DNA of 64,000 bases from the NCBI GenBank assembly GCA_015075275.1, contig JABTUU010000002.1:1054001-1118000 (forward strand), in the 5' to 3' direction. This DNA is from Anaerolineales bacterium (GTDB lineage Bacteria; Chloroflexota; Anaerolineae; Anaerolineales; Villigracilaceae). Below are positions 17,890-28,772 of this stretch, piece by piece. The notes under the pieces are model-generated. The model saw only the letters and a program-made list of their open reading frames with translations. It had not been told where the DNA came from and did no database searches. Each line of letters starts with the position of its first letter. The stretch's first letter is position 1. Position numbers and translations under genes: made by a program.

Positions 17890-20800
17890 ATGCCTTCTTC
17901 ATCGAATAAACGTAAAACGATCGCGATTTTTGCCGCTCAAGTTGGGCGCGCCTGGGGCGCGGAATTCATCGCAGGCATTAATCATGCGGCGGAAGAGGCG
18001 AACGCCAATGTTGTACATTTCATCGGAGGGACTCTGGCGCGCTCAGCCCAATCGAAGCGCCCCGAAGATTCTTTCGATTTATATGATCTTGCCAAACCTG
18101 ATCAATTTGACGGTTTAATCCTCACTGCCGACGTCGCGTATGGCGTAACAGCGGACGATTTGGCGCTGTTTCACGAACGTTTTCGCGGCATTCCCGTTGT
18201 GACGCAATCAGTGGAGCTTGAAGACGCGCACATGTTCATCGCCGACAATGTCGGAGGCATGCGCGCTGAAGTGCGCCATTTGATCGAAACGCATGGATAT
18301 ACAAAGATCGCGTTCGTACGCGGCATTGCCGGACAAATTGACGCTGAACAACGCTTTCGAGCGTATAAAGAAGAACTCGAAGCGCACAAGTTGCGCTTTG
18401 ATGAGAAGTTGATCGCGCAGGGCGATTTCACGCCTGAAAGCGGACGGAACGCAGTTTTGACTCTATTCGACGAGCTCAAAATTCGCCCGCAAGCGATTGT
18501 TGCGGCAAATGATCGTATGGCGTTCGGCGCGCTTGAAGCGCTGCAAGAGCGCGGTATGCGCGTGCCGGATGACGTGGCGGTGACTGGCTTCGACGATCAG
18601 CGTGAAGCGCAAGCGACCGGCGCGCCGCTGACGACGGTGCGGCAATCATTTTACACAGCCGGGAAACAGGCGTTTGAAACGTTGTTGAGTCGCATGAACG
18701 GCGAAACGCCGCAAAAAATAACGGTGACGCCCACGCAATTACTAATCCGCTGGTCGTGCGGGTGCCTGCCTGAAAATGTGAAACAAGCCGCCGTTGCGCC
18801 GCGCGAGGTGGCGAAGACGGGTCGTTTGGAAAATAAGCGAGACGCTGCGATCCTGGCGCTATTAGACGTTGCCGGCGTCGCCGAAGGGGATTCTGCGCGC
18901 GGCGCATTCTACGAACGTTTTGAGCGTGCATGGGACTCATTTCTCTTGGCGTTGCACGATGTTGCCGCCGGCGACGACTTCCTGAAATCCATCAATGCTA
19001 TGGTCGAGTTGATGCAAAAACACGGCTTATCCGCCGATGTCTGGCATAACGTTCTTTCAACAATGCGGCGTTATGCATTGGGCGGCATTGTTAATCATAC
19101 AGTCATGCTGGTCGCCGAGAATCTCTTTCAGCAGGCGCGGCTGTTAACCGGCGAACTTTCGCGTCGTACGCAGGCGTATCGCAGGCTGGCGCTGGAACAA
19201 CAGGAAAATATTTTACAAGCCTTTGGCTTTTCTATGGCTCCAGTGATGAACATGACCGAACTTGGCGCGGCAGTGTCGGACCATTTTCCGACGATGGGGA
19301 TCGAACGCTGGTATGTGATGTATTACGGCGATACAAACGCGCCAGTCGGACCGTATAGCGTGTTGTTCCAATATGAAAATAACACTTTCAGCGTTCCGCA
19401 GAAACGTATTGCGCTTGTTACCGGTCAGTTAACTCCGCTGGGGCACGCGCCCTCGAAGCGACGAACGACGGCGATCGTGATGCCGCTGACGCTGGCGCGC
19501 AACCGCTTCGGCTTTATGTGGATCGAAATGAGCGCGCACGATTGGGAAGTGTGCGTGCGCGTGCGCAATCTTGTCAGCAGCGCGCTGTTGCGTATTACGC
19601 TGGTTCAGCAAAGGGAGCAGGCGCAACAACAGGTGGAAAAACTGCTCAAGGAGTCGCATAATCATGCTGCGGAGTTATCAATCGCCAAAGAATGGTCTGA
19701 GCAGACCGCCGCTGAGAATGCGAAGTTGTATTCAAGCGAGCAAGCCCGTCGCCGCGCGGCAGAAGCGCTGACGCGTTCGCTGCGTCAGATTTCGTCGCTT
19801 GGTAAAGTGGCGGACGTGCCGGCGCAGATCGTCGAACAATTGGAAAATATGTTGCCGCACGATCGCAGCGCTTTGTTCTTAGAAGGCGTGAACGGCATGG
19901 AACTTGCCGCGCATCGCGGCTTCCCACCCGGCGCGCCGATTCAAGAATTAAATTACAACATCAACGGAACGAACATTCTGCATTTTCTCACTAAACAGAG
20001 CGAACCCCTGCTTGTTAATGATACGCGGCAGACGCGCGGTTGGGGACAGTCGCCCTGGTTGCCGTCCGACCGGTCCATTTTAAGTCTGCCATTGTATGCA
20101 AAGAATAAATTCATGGGCATGCTGGTCGTTGCGCGCGGCGAACCGTCCGCGTTTAATCAAGATGACGTTTTGCTTGCCAGCACGTTCGTTCTGCAAGCCG
20201 CTATTGCATTAGAGAACGCGAATCTTTTTGACGAAGTTACACGCTTCAATGAGATGATGAATCGCATGGTCGAGCAGCGTGTGGAAGAATTAGGCGCGGC
20301 GCACGATACGCTGAAAAAGCTCGATAAGAACAAGAGTGATTTCATTCAAGTGGCGGCGCACGAACTGCGCACGCCGTTGACAGTCATCAAAGGCTATATG
20401 GGCATGGTCAGAGCCGCGCCCGCTGTGCAGGAAAATGCGACGATTCTACAGGCGGTGGACGGCGTGTTGCAAGGCGTAGATCGCCTGCATCAAGTAGTCA
20501 ACAGCATGTTAGACGTCGCTCGTTTGGAGAATCAGGTTTTAAATCCACATCTCGAATTAGCGGCGCTTGCGCCGATTGTGCGCATTATCCAGAAGAAGCA
20601 TGCGGACGATCTACAGACGCGCCGGCTTTCGCTCGTATTAGATTCCAGCCTCGATACGATCCCGCAATTGCTCGCCGATACGGAACTTATCCAAAAAGCG
20701 TTGGATAATGTTATTGTGAATTCGATCAAGTTTACGCCCGACGGCGGCAGGGTAGAGGTGAGCGCAGGGATAGCGACGAACGAAAACGGTCAGTTCTGTG

Positions 20801-21063
20801 AGATTCGCGTGCGCGATACCGGTATCGGCATTGATTCGGAAAATCTCAAAGTGATCTTCGAGAAATTGTATCAACTGGGTAAAGTCGAATTACACTCCTC
20901 CAGCCGCGTGCAATTTAAGGGCGGCGGGCCGGGTTTGGGGCTTGCTATTGCGGCGGGAATTGTCAAAGCGCATCACGGCGCCATTTGGGCGGAAAGCCCC
21001 GGCTACGATGAAGAGAAACTGCCTGGCAGCACGTTCTTTATTCAAATCCCGTTGGCAAAATAA
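17890..21063 (+). CDS. LacI-like ligand-sensing histidine kinase with GAF domain
   Basis: 1057 residues without any obvious transmembrane segment, so probably cytoplasmic. Residues about 9-285 are a LacI/periplasmic-binding-like ligand domain (TIAIFAAQVGRAWGAEF; VTGFDDQREA; ends WSCGC near 288) without the usual N-terminal DNA-binding helix-turn-helix. A helical region and coiled coil follow, then a GAF domain (about 630-790). The kinase core has H-box AAHELRTPLTV (about 821), N-box DNVIVNSIKF (about 938), DTGIGI (about 975) and GPGLGLAIA (about 1013). It should autophosphorylate on His in response to a soluble ligand, perhaps a sugar. No response regulator gene is adjacent. A terminator follows. 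Confidence 0.9.
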   Translation: MPSSSNKRKTIAIFAAQVGRAWGAEFIAGINHAAEEANANVVHFIGGTLARSAQSKRPEDSFDLYDLAKPDQFDGLILTADVAYGVTADDLALFHERFRGIPVVTQSVELEDAHMFIADNVGGMRAEVRHLIETHGYTKIAFVRGIAGQIDAEQRFRAYKEELEAHKLRFDEKLIAQGDFTPESGRNAVLTLFDELKIRPQAIVAANDRMAFGALEALQERGMRVPDDVAVTGFDDQREAQATGAPLTTVRQSFYTAGKQAFETLLSRMNGETPQKITVTPTQLLIRWSCGCLPENVKQAAVAPREVAKTGRLENKRDAAILALLDVAGVAEGDSARGAFYERFERAWDSFLLALHDVAAGDDFLKSINAMVELMQKHGLSADVWHNVLSTMRRYALGGIVNHTVMLVAENLFQQARLLTGELSRRTQAYRRLALEQQENILQAFGFSMAPVMNMTELGAAVSDHFPTMGIERWYVMYYGDTNAPVGPYSVLFQYENNTFSVPQKRIALVTGQLTPLGHAPSKRRTTAIVMPLTLARNRFGFMWIEMSAHDWEVCVRVRNLVSSALLRITLVQQREQAQQQVEKLLKESHNHAAELSIAKEWSEQTAAENAKLYSSEQARRRAAEALTRSLRQISSLGKVADVPAQIVEQLENMLPHDRSALFLEGVNGMELAAHRGFPPGAPIQELNYNINGTNILHFLTKQSEPLLVNDTRQTRGWGQSPWLPSDRSILSLPLYAKNKFMGMLVVARGEPSAFNQDDVLLASTFVLQAAIALENANLFDEVTRFNEMMNRMVEQRVEELGAAHDTLKKLDKNKSDFIQVAAHELRTPLTVIKGYMGMVRAAPAVQENATILQAVDGVLQGVDRLHQVVNSMLDVARLENQVLNPHLELAALAPIVRIIQKKHADDLQTRRLSLVLDSSLDTIPQLLADTELIQKALDNVIVNSIKFTPDGGRVEVSAGIATNENGQFCEIRVRDTGIGIDSENLKVIFEKLYQLGKVELHSSSRVQFKGGGPGLGLAIAAGIVKAHHGAIWAESPGYDEEKLPGSTFFIQIPLAK

Positions 21064-21089
21064 AGACCCCCGAAACTCGGAGGTCTTTT
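21064..21089 (+). terminator. Rho-independent terminator of sensor kinase gene
   Basis: AGACCCCCGA - AAC - TCGGAGGTCT stem with one mismatch, then TTTC, starting one base after the stop codon. Confidence 0.8.
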
Positions 21090-21168
21090 CTCAATTTCTC
21101 GCCGCGCTTAATTTGACGTATGAATTTCCTCGTCAGTTATGGTAGCGTTAGGCGCGCCGCCGGTGAAT

Positions 21169-22557
21169 CTACAAATGGATCGGACTGCCCTCTGCGCCAT
21201 GCGCCGCTTCCATCAGCGCTTCTGAAAGCGTCGGGTGCGCGTGGACGTTGCGAGCGATCTCGCGCGGAGTCAATTCCATCATGTGCGCAAGCGTAAGTTC
21301 GGGGAGCAACTCGGTTACTTCAGGACCGAGCATGTGCGCGCCAAGAATCTCGCCGTATTTCTCATCCATCACAATTTTGACGAAACCCGCTGACTCGCCC
21401 AGCCCCAGCGCCTTGCCGTTCGCTTGAAATGGGAAGCGTCCCACTTTAACGGCATAGCCTTTTTCGCGCGCTTGCGCTTCGGTATATCCGAACGAAGCCA
21501 CTTGAGGTTGGCAGTATGTGGCGCGCGGCATCATATCGTAATCTAACGCGACCGTTTCAACGCCGGCGATATTTTCCGCGCAGACGATACCCATTGCCGA
21601 ACCGACATGCGCCAGCATGAGTTTGCCGGTCACATCGCCGATTGCCCAAATGCCGGGCACGTTAGTCTGCATTCGTTCGTTGATCTCCACCATGCCGCGC
21701 TCGCTCAGCTTAACGCCTGCCGCTTCAAGCCCTAGATTCTTGCTGTTTGGCGTGAAGGCGGTCGCTACTAATACCTGACTTACCTCCAGAGTTTCGCCCG
21801 GTAGTTTTACTTTGACTTTCGCAGCGGAGGTCTCGATGCTTTCGAACTTAACGCCGGTCTTAACCTTGATCCCTCGTTTAGCAAATTCCTTTGTTAATTC
21901 CTTGCTGATCTCCTCATCTTCGCGCGGCAGAAGACGCGGCAACAATTCAATAATGGTCACATCCACGCCGTAGGAATTCCAGATCGTGGCGAATTCCACG
22001 CCGATCGCCCCGCCGCCTATGATCGCGACGGACGCGGGCAACTTCTCTTGCATGATCGCCTCGACGTATGTAAGGATCTTCTTTCCGTCCACTTTTACGC
22101 CTGGCAACGTCGCCGCGCTGGCTCCGGTGGCAATAATGAAATTCTTCGCCTTCAGTTCGGTCGTTTTACCGTCTTGTAATGCAACCGATAGCGCGTCCTT
22201 AGATGTGAATTTTGCTTCGCCGCTGAAGACGGCAACGTTGTTCTTTTTCATTAAGAAGCCCACGCCCTTTGTCAAGCGGTCAGAAATCTGACGCGAACGC
22301 TTGAAGGCTGCGCCGTAATCCAATTTTAAATTATCGAATGAAAAACCGAATTCTTTACCGCGTTCGCGCAAAGTGTGCGCCACATCCGCGTTCTTCAACA
22401 GCGACTTGGATGGGATGCAACCGACGTTCAAGCATACGCCGCCCAGCCACTGCTTGTCTACAATTGCGACTTTCTGTTTCAGTTGTGCGGCGCGAATCGC
22501 GGCGACATACCCTGCCGGCCCCGCGCCGATGACGACCACATCGAAATTTTCTGCCAT
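21169..22557 (-). CDS. lpdA: Dihydrolipoyl dehydrogenase
   Basis: 462-residue flavoprotein disulfide reductase (E3 of 2-oxoacid dehydrogenase or glycine cleavage complexes), oxidising dihydrolipoamide with NAD+. FAD-binding GAGPAGYVAA (residues 12-21), redox-active disulfide GGVCLNVGCIPSK (about 39-51), NAD-binding IIGGGAIGVEFA (about 180), second FAD motif AIGDVTG (about 308), and the C-terminal active-site HAHPTLSEALMEA (about 441). Full length. SD AGGAG precedes ATG 22557. No E1/E2 genes are in the window, so it is a stand-alone E3 gene. Confidence 0.95.
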   Translation of the reverse strand: MAENFDVVVIGAGPAGYVAAIRAAQLKQKVAIVDKQWLGGVCLNVGCIPSKSLLKNADVAHTLRERGKEFGFSFDNLKLDYGAAFKRSRQISDRLTKGVGFLMKKNNVAVFSGEAKFTSKDALSVALQDGKTTELKAKNFIIATGASAATLPGVKVDGKKILTYVEAIMQEKLPASVAIIGGGAIGVEFATIWNSYGVDVTIIELLPRLLPREDEEISKELTKEFAKRGIKVKTGVKFESIETSAAKVKVKLPGETLEVSQVLVATAFTPNSKNLGLEAAGVKLSERGMVEINERMQTNVPGIWAIGDVTGKLMLAHVGSAMGIVCAENIAGVETVALDYDMMPRATYCQPQVASFGYTEAQAREKGYAVKVGRFPFQANGKALGLGESAGFVKIVMDEKYGEILGAHMLGPEVTELLPELTLAHMMELTPREIARNVHAHPTLSEALMEAAHGAEGSPIHL

Positions 22558-22683
22558 TGGAATCTCCTAAAATATATCGTTACAAGCTTTGTGAAGCGAA
22601 CGTCTCATTCGCTTCAGACAAAGATCGAGAGCGTTATTGCAATAACATGATGACGTTATTTGCGGCTATTGTACTATTAAAGG

Positions 22684-22706
22684 AAAAACTCCTCGCTGAG
22701 AGGAGG
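22684..22706 (-). terminator. Rho-independent terminator of ICMT-like gene
   Basis: On the minus strand CTCCTC-TCAGC-GAGGAG followed by TTTTTCC, 55 bp after the stop of the methyltransferase gene at 22761. Confidence 0.7.
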
Positions 22707-22760
22707 CGTAAGACAAGGGCGAATGTGTAAAGAGACCTAAGCGGCGGCGGATAGCGGAAT

Positions 22761-23231
22761 TTACAACCATCGTCTCACGCGAGACTTGTAGCCTGTATAT
22801 ATTTCTCCGAATTTTCGCTCCAGATACGCCTCTTCGCGCTCAATGACCAGTTTATTCATCAATAAAATGAACGCAGCCGTCAGTGGAATGCCCCATTCGT
22901 TTCCGAATGTAAGCGGAAAGCCCAGCAATATCAACGCCATGCCCAGATAGATCGGGTTGCGCGTAAAGCGGTAAATGCCGCTTGAAACAACCGTCTTCAC
23001 CGAGCCATGCGGATTCAGCGTCGTACGCGCTTGGGTAAAGGCGTAAAACGCCCCCAGTCCCAATAGAACGCCGCCGCCCGCTAACGCTATCCCAATGTTG
23101 CGAATCGCCGGCAACGAGGCGATGATCGGTAAAACGATAAATTTCCCCAACGCCCAAGCGACCGCAATATGAATTAGGAACAACACCGGCGGGTGAATTT
23201 TTACATCTGCGTGATCTTTAGAATGTGTCAT
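22761..23231 (-). CDS. Isoprenylcysteine carboxyl methyltransferase-like membrane protein
   Basis: 156-residue membrane methyltransferase of the ICMT/PEMT-like group. Four hydrophobic helices; the conserved SAM-binding C-terminal part reads GIYRFTRNPIYLGMALILLG (about residues 87-106) and IEREEAYLERKFGEIYTGYKSRVRRWL, matching the family pattern RNPxY...E...L...G..Y..Y...VRR. The substrate in bacteria is unknown. Monocistronic, with its own terminator. Confidence 0.85.
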   Translation of the reverse strand: MTHSKDHADVKIHPPVLFLIHIAVAWALGKFIVLPIIASLPAIRNIGIALAGGGVLLGLGAFYAFTQARTTLNPHGSVKTVVSSGIYRFTRNPIYLGMALILLGFPLTFGNEWGIPLTAAFILLMNKLVIEREEAYLERKFGEIYTGYKSRVRRWL

Positions 23232-23368
23232 CGAAAATGCGATTCCTTAACGGGCCTGCCAACAGCGGGCGCGTTATTATGAACGGCGCTGTGTCAATGA
23301 ATTGGCAGTATAGCCATAATCGTCTACGCTGTCATTATACCAGTTCGCCGAAAGAACGTTCGTTACGG

Positions 23369-23382
23369 TACAATCAGCGCGC
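23369..23382 (+). promoter_or_regulatory. -10 box of a probable leaderless promoter
   Basis: TACAAT at 23369-23374, 8 nt before ATG at 23383, no SD. Confidence 0.4.
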
Positions 23383-24969
23383 ATGCGTATCAAGAAAACC
23401 GATTTTCTTTGGATTTTTTCGCTTTCTGTCCTTCTTAGCGGGCTATTGGCGTTCTTACAAAGGGGAGGCTGGCTGGGATTCTTTGTTCTTTCTTTGCCAG
23501 CGTTGACCATTCTCAGAGTTTCTAGCGCTTGGTCTAATGGCGGACGCAAGCTTGCGCTAATTGTCGCTCTCGCATTTCTCGTTCGGTTAACGTTTGGAGC
23601 CGCGACCTATATATTGCTGCCCATCTATGGATACGCCGACTCGGAGGATAGCCAGGCGGGCTACTACTATACTGATTCACATAAACGCGACGATCAAGCC
23701 TGGGAGTTGGCGGTCTCAGGCAAGCCGCTCGCTGAAGCGTTCAGCGGCAAATATTCGTCCGATCAATATGGCGGACTATTGGCGTTGAGCGCGCTGACCT
23801 ATCGCAGCCTTTCGTCCGACGCGCAACGCCCGTTGCTATTAATATTGCTGGCGGCGTTTGTCGCCGCGACGGGCGTTCCTTTTTTCTGGAAAGCGGCGGA
23901 GCGGACCTTTGGCGAGAAGATCGCATGGGTTTCCACTTGGATTTTCGCGCTCTATCCCGAATCAATTATGCTGGGCGGGTCTGCCATGCGCGAGCCTTAT
24001 CTATTGACGTTTTCAGCCGTCGCATTCTGGGGATTCGCGGCGTGGCGCGATGCAGCGATGTCGCCCTCTCGCGCCACCATCCTTGCTTTAGGTCTGAGCC
24101 TGTTCGGCATGCTGTTAATCTCGCCGGCGGCGGCTGTGTTCATGTTAATCGTCTTTGCCGGTTGGACAGTCCTTTCGCGTAGACGTTCAAGCATTTCATG
24201 GAAAGTTGTGCTAGTCTTTGGGCTTGTGTTCCTGCTTGGTTTGCTCGCGCTTTCGACCTCGCTCAACCGAAAAGGAGTCTTTGAAGACGCTTCGCCGCTT
24301 TCGGTGTTGAACAGTTGGCTCCAACTTTCGGTTAAGTGGAATGCCTATCAGATCGAGCGCGAATCGGGCTGGATACAGAAACTATTCGACGAAATGCCCG
24401 AAGGCGCGCGTTTGCCGTTCGTCGCGTTGTATGGCGTCTTACAACCCGTGTTGCCTGCCGCGCTGATCGCGCCGACGCTTCCTATTTGGAAGATCATTGC
24501 GATTGCGCGCGCGTTGGGTTGGTACGCATTGCTTCCGTTGTTGATTCTCTCTATGGCGGCAAACTCAAACTTCAGCCGTGATTTGAAGCGCGCTGAGAGC
24601 GACCGCAATATCTTTATCTGGCTGGCGCTTCTCGTCTGGATATGGATCCTGCTTGCCGCGCTTCGAGGCGGAGGCGACCAGTGGGACAATCCGCGCTATC
24701 GTACGATCATGTTTATGTGGCAGGCGCTCCTTGCAGGGCATGTTTGGATATGGCGACAAGAAACGAGAAGCGTTTGGTTTGCTCGTACGATTGCATGCGA
24801 GGGCGTTTTTATTCTGATCTTCACGCAATGGTACGCGAGTCGTTACTTTCATATCGGCGGACAGATGTCCTTCGTTGTAATGATTGCAGCAATCATCGGT
24901 TTGTGGGGAGCGATCGTAGGCGGCGGGTGGTGGCTGGATCGCAGGCGCAATCAAACGCGCGCAATGTAG
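23383..24969 (+). CDS. Polytopic membrane protein, GT-C glycosyltransferase-like
   Basis: 528 residues with about ten transmembrane helices and one extracytoplasmic loop with acidic residues (GYADSEDSQAGYYYTDSHKRDDQAW, here about residues 84-110). The pattern FALYPESIMLGGSAMREPYLL is typical of PMT/ArnT-like GT-C enzymes that use polyprenyl-phosphate sugars, but no strict family signature is seen. First gene of the polysaccharide locus, ending 40 bp before gmd; probable role in assembling or modifying surface glycans. Confidence 0.6.
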   Translation: MRIKKTDFLWIFSLSVLLSGLLAFLQRGGWLGFFVLSLPALTILRVSSAWSNGGRKLALIVALAFLVRLTFGAATYILLPIYGYADSEDSQAGYYYTDSHKRDDQAWELAVSGKPLAEAFSGKYSSDQYGGLLALSALTYRSLSSDAQRPLLLILLAAFVAATGVPFFWKAAERTFGEKIAWVSTWIFALYPESIMLGGSAMREPYLLTFSAVAFWGFAAWRDAAMSPSRATILALGLSLFGMLLISPAAAVFMLIVFAGWTVLSRRRSSISWKVVLVFGLVFLLGLLALSTSLNRKGVFEDASPLSVLNSWLQLSVKWNAYQIERESGWIQKLFDEMPEGARLPFVALYGVLQPVLPAALIAPTLPIWKIIAIARALGWYALLPLLILSMAANSNFSRDLKRAESDRNIFIWLALLVWIWILLAALRGGGDQWDNPRYRTIMFMWQALLAGHVWIWRQETRSVWFARTIACEGVFILIFTQWYASRYFHIGGQMSFVVMIAAIIGLWGAIVGGGWWLDRRRNQTRAM

Positions 24970-25971
<1,002 letters not shown>

Positions 25972-25977
25972 TTTGTC

Positions 25978-27816
25978 ATGAAGCCTGAAAGAAAATTTCC
26001 GCTTATTGAGGTCGTCGCTGCGTTGGGAGCGCTCCTCTATGTAGCGCGATCTTTATATTTTGCGCATTCCGCGCTCTCGATCGGCGATGAAGGAGCCTAT
26101 CTATTCAAGGGGTTTGTCTTTGCGCGCGGCGATTTTTCCCCCTTTCAAGATTATGGCTATTGGACCAACAAAGCGCCGTTCGCCTTTCTGATCCCTGGAT
26201 ATATTCAATATTGGTTTGAGGCTGGTTTGCGCGAAGCCCGTTATTTTGCGCTTCTCGTCAGTTTTTTCATGTTGGCTGGCGTGTGGATTCTCGCGAATCG
26301 CTTGGGTGGTAAAACCTGGGCGGCTGTCGCCATGTGGGTCTTTGCGCTGTCTGACGCCAATGTTTCATTTTACAGTCAGGCATTGTCGCAAGGATTGGTC
26401 GCCTGTATGCTCGTGTGGGTATTCGTTTGTGCGCTTGGCGAAGATCGTCCATTGTGGCAGATCATCCTTGCTTCAGCGTTGTCGGTCCTCATCGTGATGA
26501 CGCGGCAGAACATGGTCGTTTTCCTTCCCTTGCTCGTGCTATACATTTTCTGGCAGTATGGAAAAAAAGCAGGATTATGGTCTCTGACTTCAAGCGTGGC
26601 TTTGTTCATCTTCTTTCATATTGTCTATTGGCCCAACATTATGCAATTGTGGGCGCCGTGGCTGCCCGAATCGTTGACGCCGTTTCTCGACAACTTTCGT
26701 TCGTTCGCGTTATCCGGGTACGATACTTTTAATATTGGGAACTTGAGCCGTATCCAATCCGCCGCTATCGGCATTCAACATCACTTCTTCCTCTTGTGCG
26801 GATTTGTAGGCGCGTTGATTCTTTTTCCTCCGAGAGCAAACTGGAAGAGCGCGAGTCAATTCAAGACCGCCGTCTTCTTGGGCGCGTCCTTTCTTTCGCT
26901 ATTCCTCATGCACACATGGGGCTCGCTCTTTAATCAATTTTGCATCCAATGCTTTTCGCCGTATCAAATGTTTTATTCCGTTGCGGGATTTTTATTCATC
27001 GTCCTCGTATTTTCCAACGGCGTCAGCGACTCGACATTCCGCCGCGCCATTCTTCTCATTGTCTTGTTGACGTTCGCAGCGGGCTTGGGTTCCTATTATT
27101 TTCAACGCATAGGCGCGTGGTCGCTGGCAGCAATTCAGTTTCCACGCGTCAACGACGCGGGTCAATTCACATGGGCGTCGCTAGGAGAAGTTCTTACATA
27201 CATCTTCAACCTACCGCTCGATGTTCAAAAACGAGTTGGCGCGGCGATGACAGGCGTGCTTGTTGGAATCGCGCTCTTAATTCTCTATTGGGCTTTTCAA
27301 CGATTCACCCCCATCAAAAACTGGACGGGACAAAACGCTTCTCTCGCGACCCTCAACCTGTTTCTTCTCGTCGGCGTGATTCTCCCTCCCGCCGCCAACG
27401 CAGGGACGTATGCCACGCCATGCTCGACGAATTTCCTGACATACTACGAGCAAGCAGGGCACGCTCTCGCAGACGCAATTCCGCCCGATAGTTTGGTCTA
27501 CTGGAAAGGAAGCGGCAGGCATATAGCGATGCTTCTCTATTTAAAAGATATGCGCTACTTCCCTCCGCAGATCACGGCGGGAGCGGGCTACGTCCGCACA
27601 GGAGACCCCGACCGATTGCTGCGCTTCGGCTTGTTCAGCGATGAAATGGATTCGCAGTGGCGTGAATCCGCCGATTACTTTATTATTTGGAAGGGATACC
27701 CAAATACCGAACTGGATGATTTCCAAAACGATCCGCGCTATGAATCTATCCCGTTCGACATGGAAAATCTATCCCAATGCGAAGATGTGCTGTACTTGTT
27801 TAGGAAACGACAATGA
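25978..27816 (+). CDS. Polytopic membrane glycosyltransferase-like protein (GT39-like)
   Basis: 612 residues, about ten transmembrane helices. Near the N-terminus IGDEGAYLFKGF (about residues 37-48) and TNKAPFAFLIPG (about 63-74) match the acidic and lysine/proline motifs of GT39/ArnT/PMT-type enzymes, which transfer sugars from polyprenyl phosphate on the outer face of the membrane. The C-terminal ~130 residues form a soluble domain. Its stop overlaps the next start by 4 bp (ATGA), the beginning of a coupled five-gene operon. The acceptor is unknown. Confidence 0.7.
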   Translation: MKPERKFPLIEVVAALGALLYVARSLYFAHSALSIGDEGAYLFKGFVFARGDFSPFQDYGYWTNKAPFAFLIPGYIQYWFEAGLREARYFALLVSFFMLAGVWILANRLGGKTWAAVAMWVFALSDANVSFYSQALSQGLVACMLVWVFVCALGEDRPLWQIILASALSVLIVMTRQNMVVFLPLLVLYIFWQYGKKAGLWSLTSSVALFIFFHIVYWPNIMQLWAPWLPESLTPFLDNFRSFALSGYDTFNIGNLSRIQSAAIGIQHHFFLLCGFVGALILFPPRANWKSASQFKTAVFLGASFLSLFLMHTWGSLFNQFCIQCFSPYQMFYSVAGFLFIVLVFSNGVSDSTFRRAILLIVLLTFAAGLGSYYFQRIGAWSLAAIQFPRVNDAGQFTWASLGEVLTYIFNLPLDVQKRVGAAMTGVLVGIALLILYWAFQRFTPIKNWTGQNASLATLNLFLLVGVILPPAANAGTYATPCSTNFLTYYEQAGHALADAIPPDSLVYWKGSGRHIAMLLYLKDMRYFPPQITAGAGYVRTGDPDRLLRFGLFSDEMDSQWRESADYFIIWKGYPNTELDDFQNDPRYESIPFDMENLSQCEDVLYLFRKRQ

Positions 27817-28772
27817 ATCTCTCCCTTGTGATCCCCGTTTACAACGAAGCGGCGAGCCTGCCCTTGTTATACGAAGCGATTGAAAAAGCGCTGAAGCCTC
27901 TCAAACAAAAATGGGAGGTCATCTTTGTGGACGATGGCAGCCGCGATAACAGCCTTGATGTATTGAGGGCGCTCGCCGAGAAGAATCTAAATCATGTTCG
28001 CGTGCTGGTCTTTCGCCGCAATTTCGGGCAGACCGCCGCCATCTCGGCGGGCATTGACCACGCGCAGGGCGAAACGATCGTGTTGATGGATTCCGACCTG
28101 CAAAATGATCCCGCAGACATCCCTCGCCTGCTGGTAAAACTTGACGAAGGCTACGATCTTGTCAGCGGCTGGCGCAAGGATCGTAAAGATAACCGCTTCA
28201 CTCGCACTATTCCATCGAATATTGCTAATTGGTTGATTTCCGCTGTGACCGGCGTGCATCTTCATGATTACGGCTGCACGCTCAAAGCCTATCGCCGCGA
28301 AGCGCTAGGCGGATTCCGCTTATACGGCGAAATGCACCGCTTCATCCCCGTCTTCGCGCATTCAGTCGGCGCGCGCATCGCTGAGATTCCCGTCAACCAT
28401 CACCCGCGCAAGTTCGGCAAAGCTAACTATGGTTTGGATCGAACCGTGAAGGTCATCCTCGATTTGTTTACGGTGAAATTCCTGCTCGAATATTCGCACA
28501 AGCCCATCCGTTTGTTCGGCGGAGCGGGAGCGAGCCTTATGTTGATAGGCATCGTTGACCTCGCGTATATTTTCTTCCGCCGCATGTTTTTTAGCGTGCC
28601 TGCGTCCACGTCGCCTCTATTGCTTGTAGGGGTGATGTTTGTAATTCTCGGATTTCAATCCATCCTCATGGGGCTGATCGCTGAACTGCTCGCGCGCACC
28701 TATCATGAGGCGCAACATAAACCGACGTATATGCTGAGAGAGATTATTCAGGGAAAACAGAAGAGAAAATGA
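27813..28772 (+). CDS. Family 2 glycosyltransferase (polyprenyl-phosphate sugar synthase type)
   Basis: 319 residues. GT-A fold: SLVIPVYNEAASLP (N-terminus), VDDGSRDNS (about 40), MDSDLQNDPADIP with DxD-like motif (about 93), then GYGCTLKAYRREAL-like acceptor region (DYGCTLKAYRREA). Two C-terminal transmembrane helices. This layout matches DPM1/ArnC/GtrB-type enzymes that charge undecaprenyl phosphate with a sugar, providing the donor for the GT-C-like protein encoded just before it. Overlaps both neighbours by 4 bp. Confidence 0.9.
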   Translation: MNLSLVIPVYNEAASLPLLYEAIEKALKPLKQKWEVIFVDDGSRDNSLDVLRALAEKNLNHVRVLVFRRNFGQTAAISAGIDHAQGETIVLMDSDLQNDPADIPRLLVKLDEGYDLVSGWRKDRKDNRFTRTIPSNIANWLISAVTGVHLHDYGCTLKAYRREALGGFRLYGEMHRFIPVFAHSVGARIAEIPVNHHPRKFGKANYGLDRTVKVILDLFTVKFLLEYSHKPIRLFGGAGASLMLIGIVDLAYIFFRRMFFSVPASTSPLLLVGVMFVILGFQSILMGLIAELLARTYHEAQHKPTYMLREIIQGKQKRK

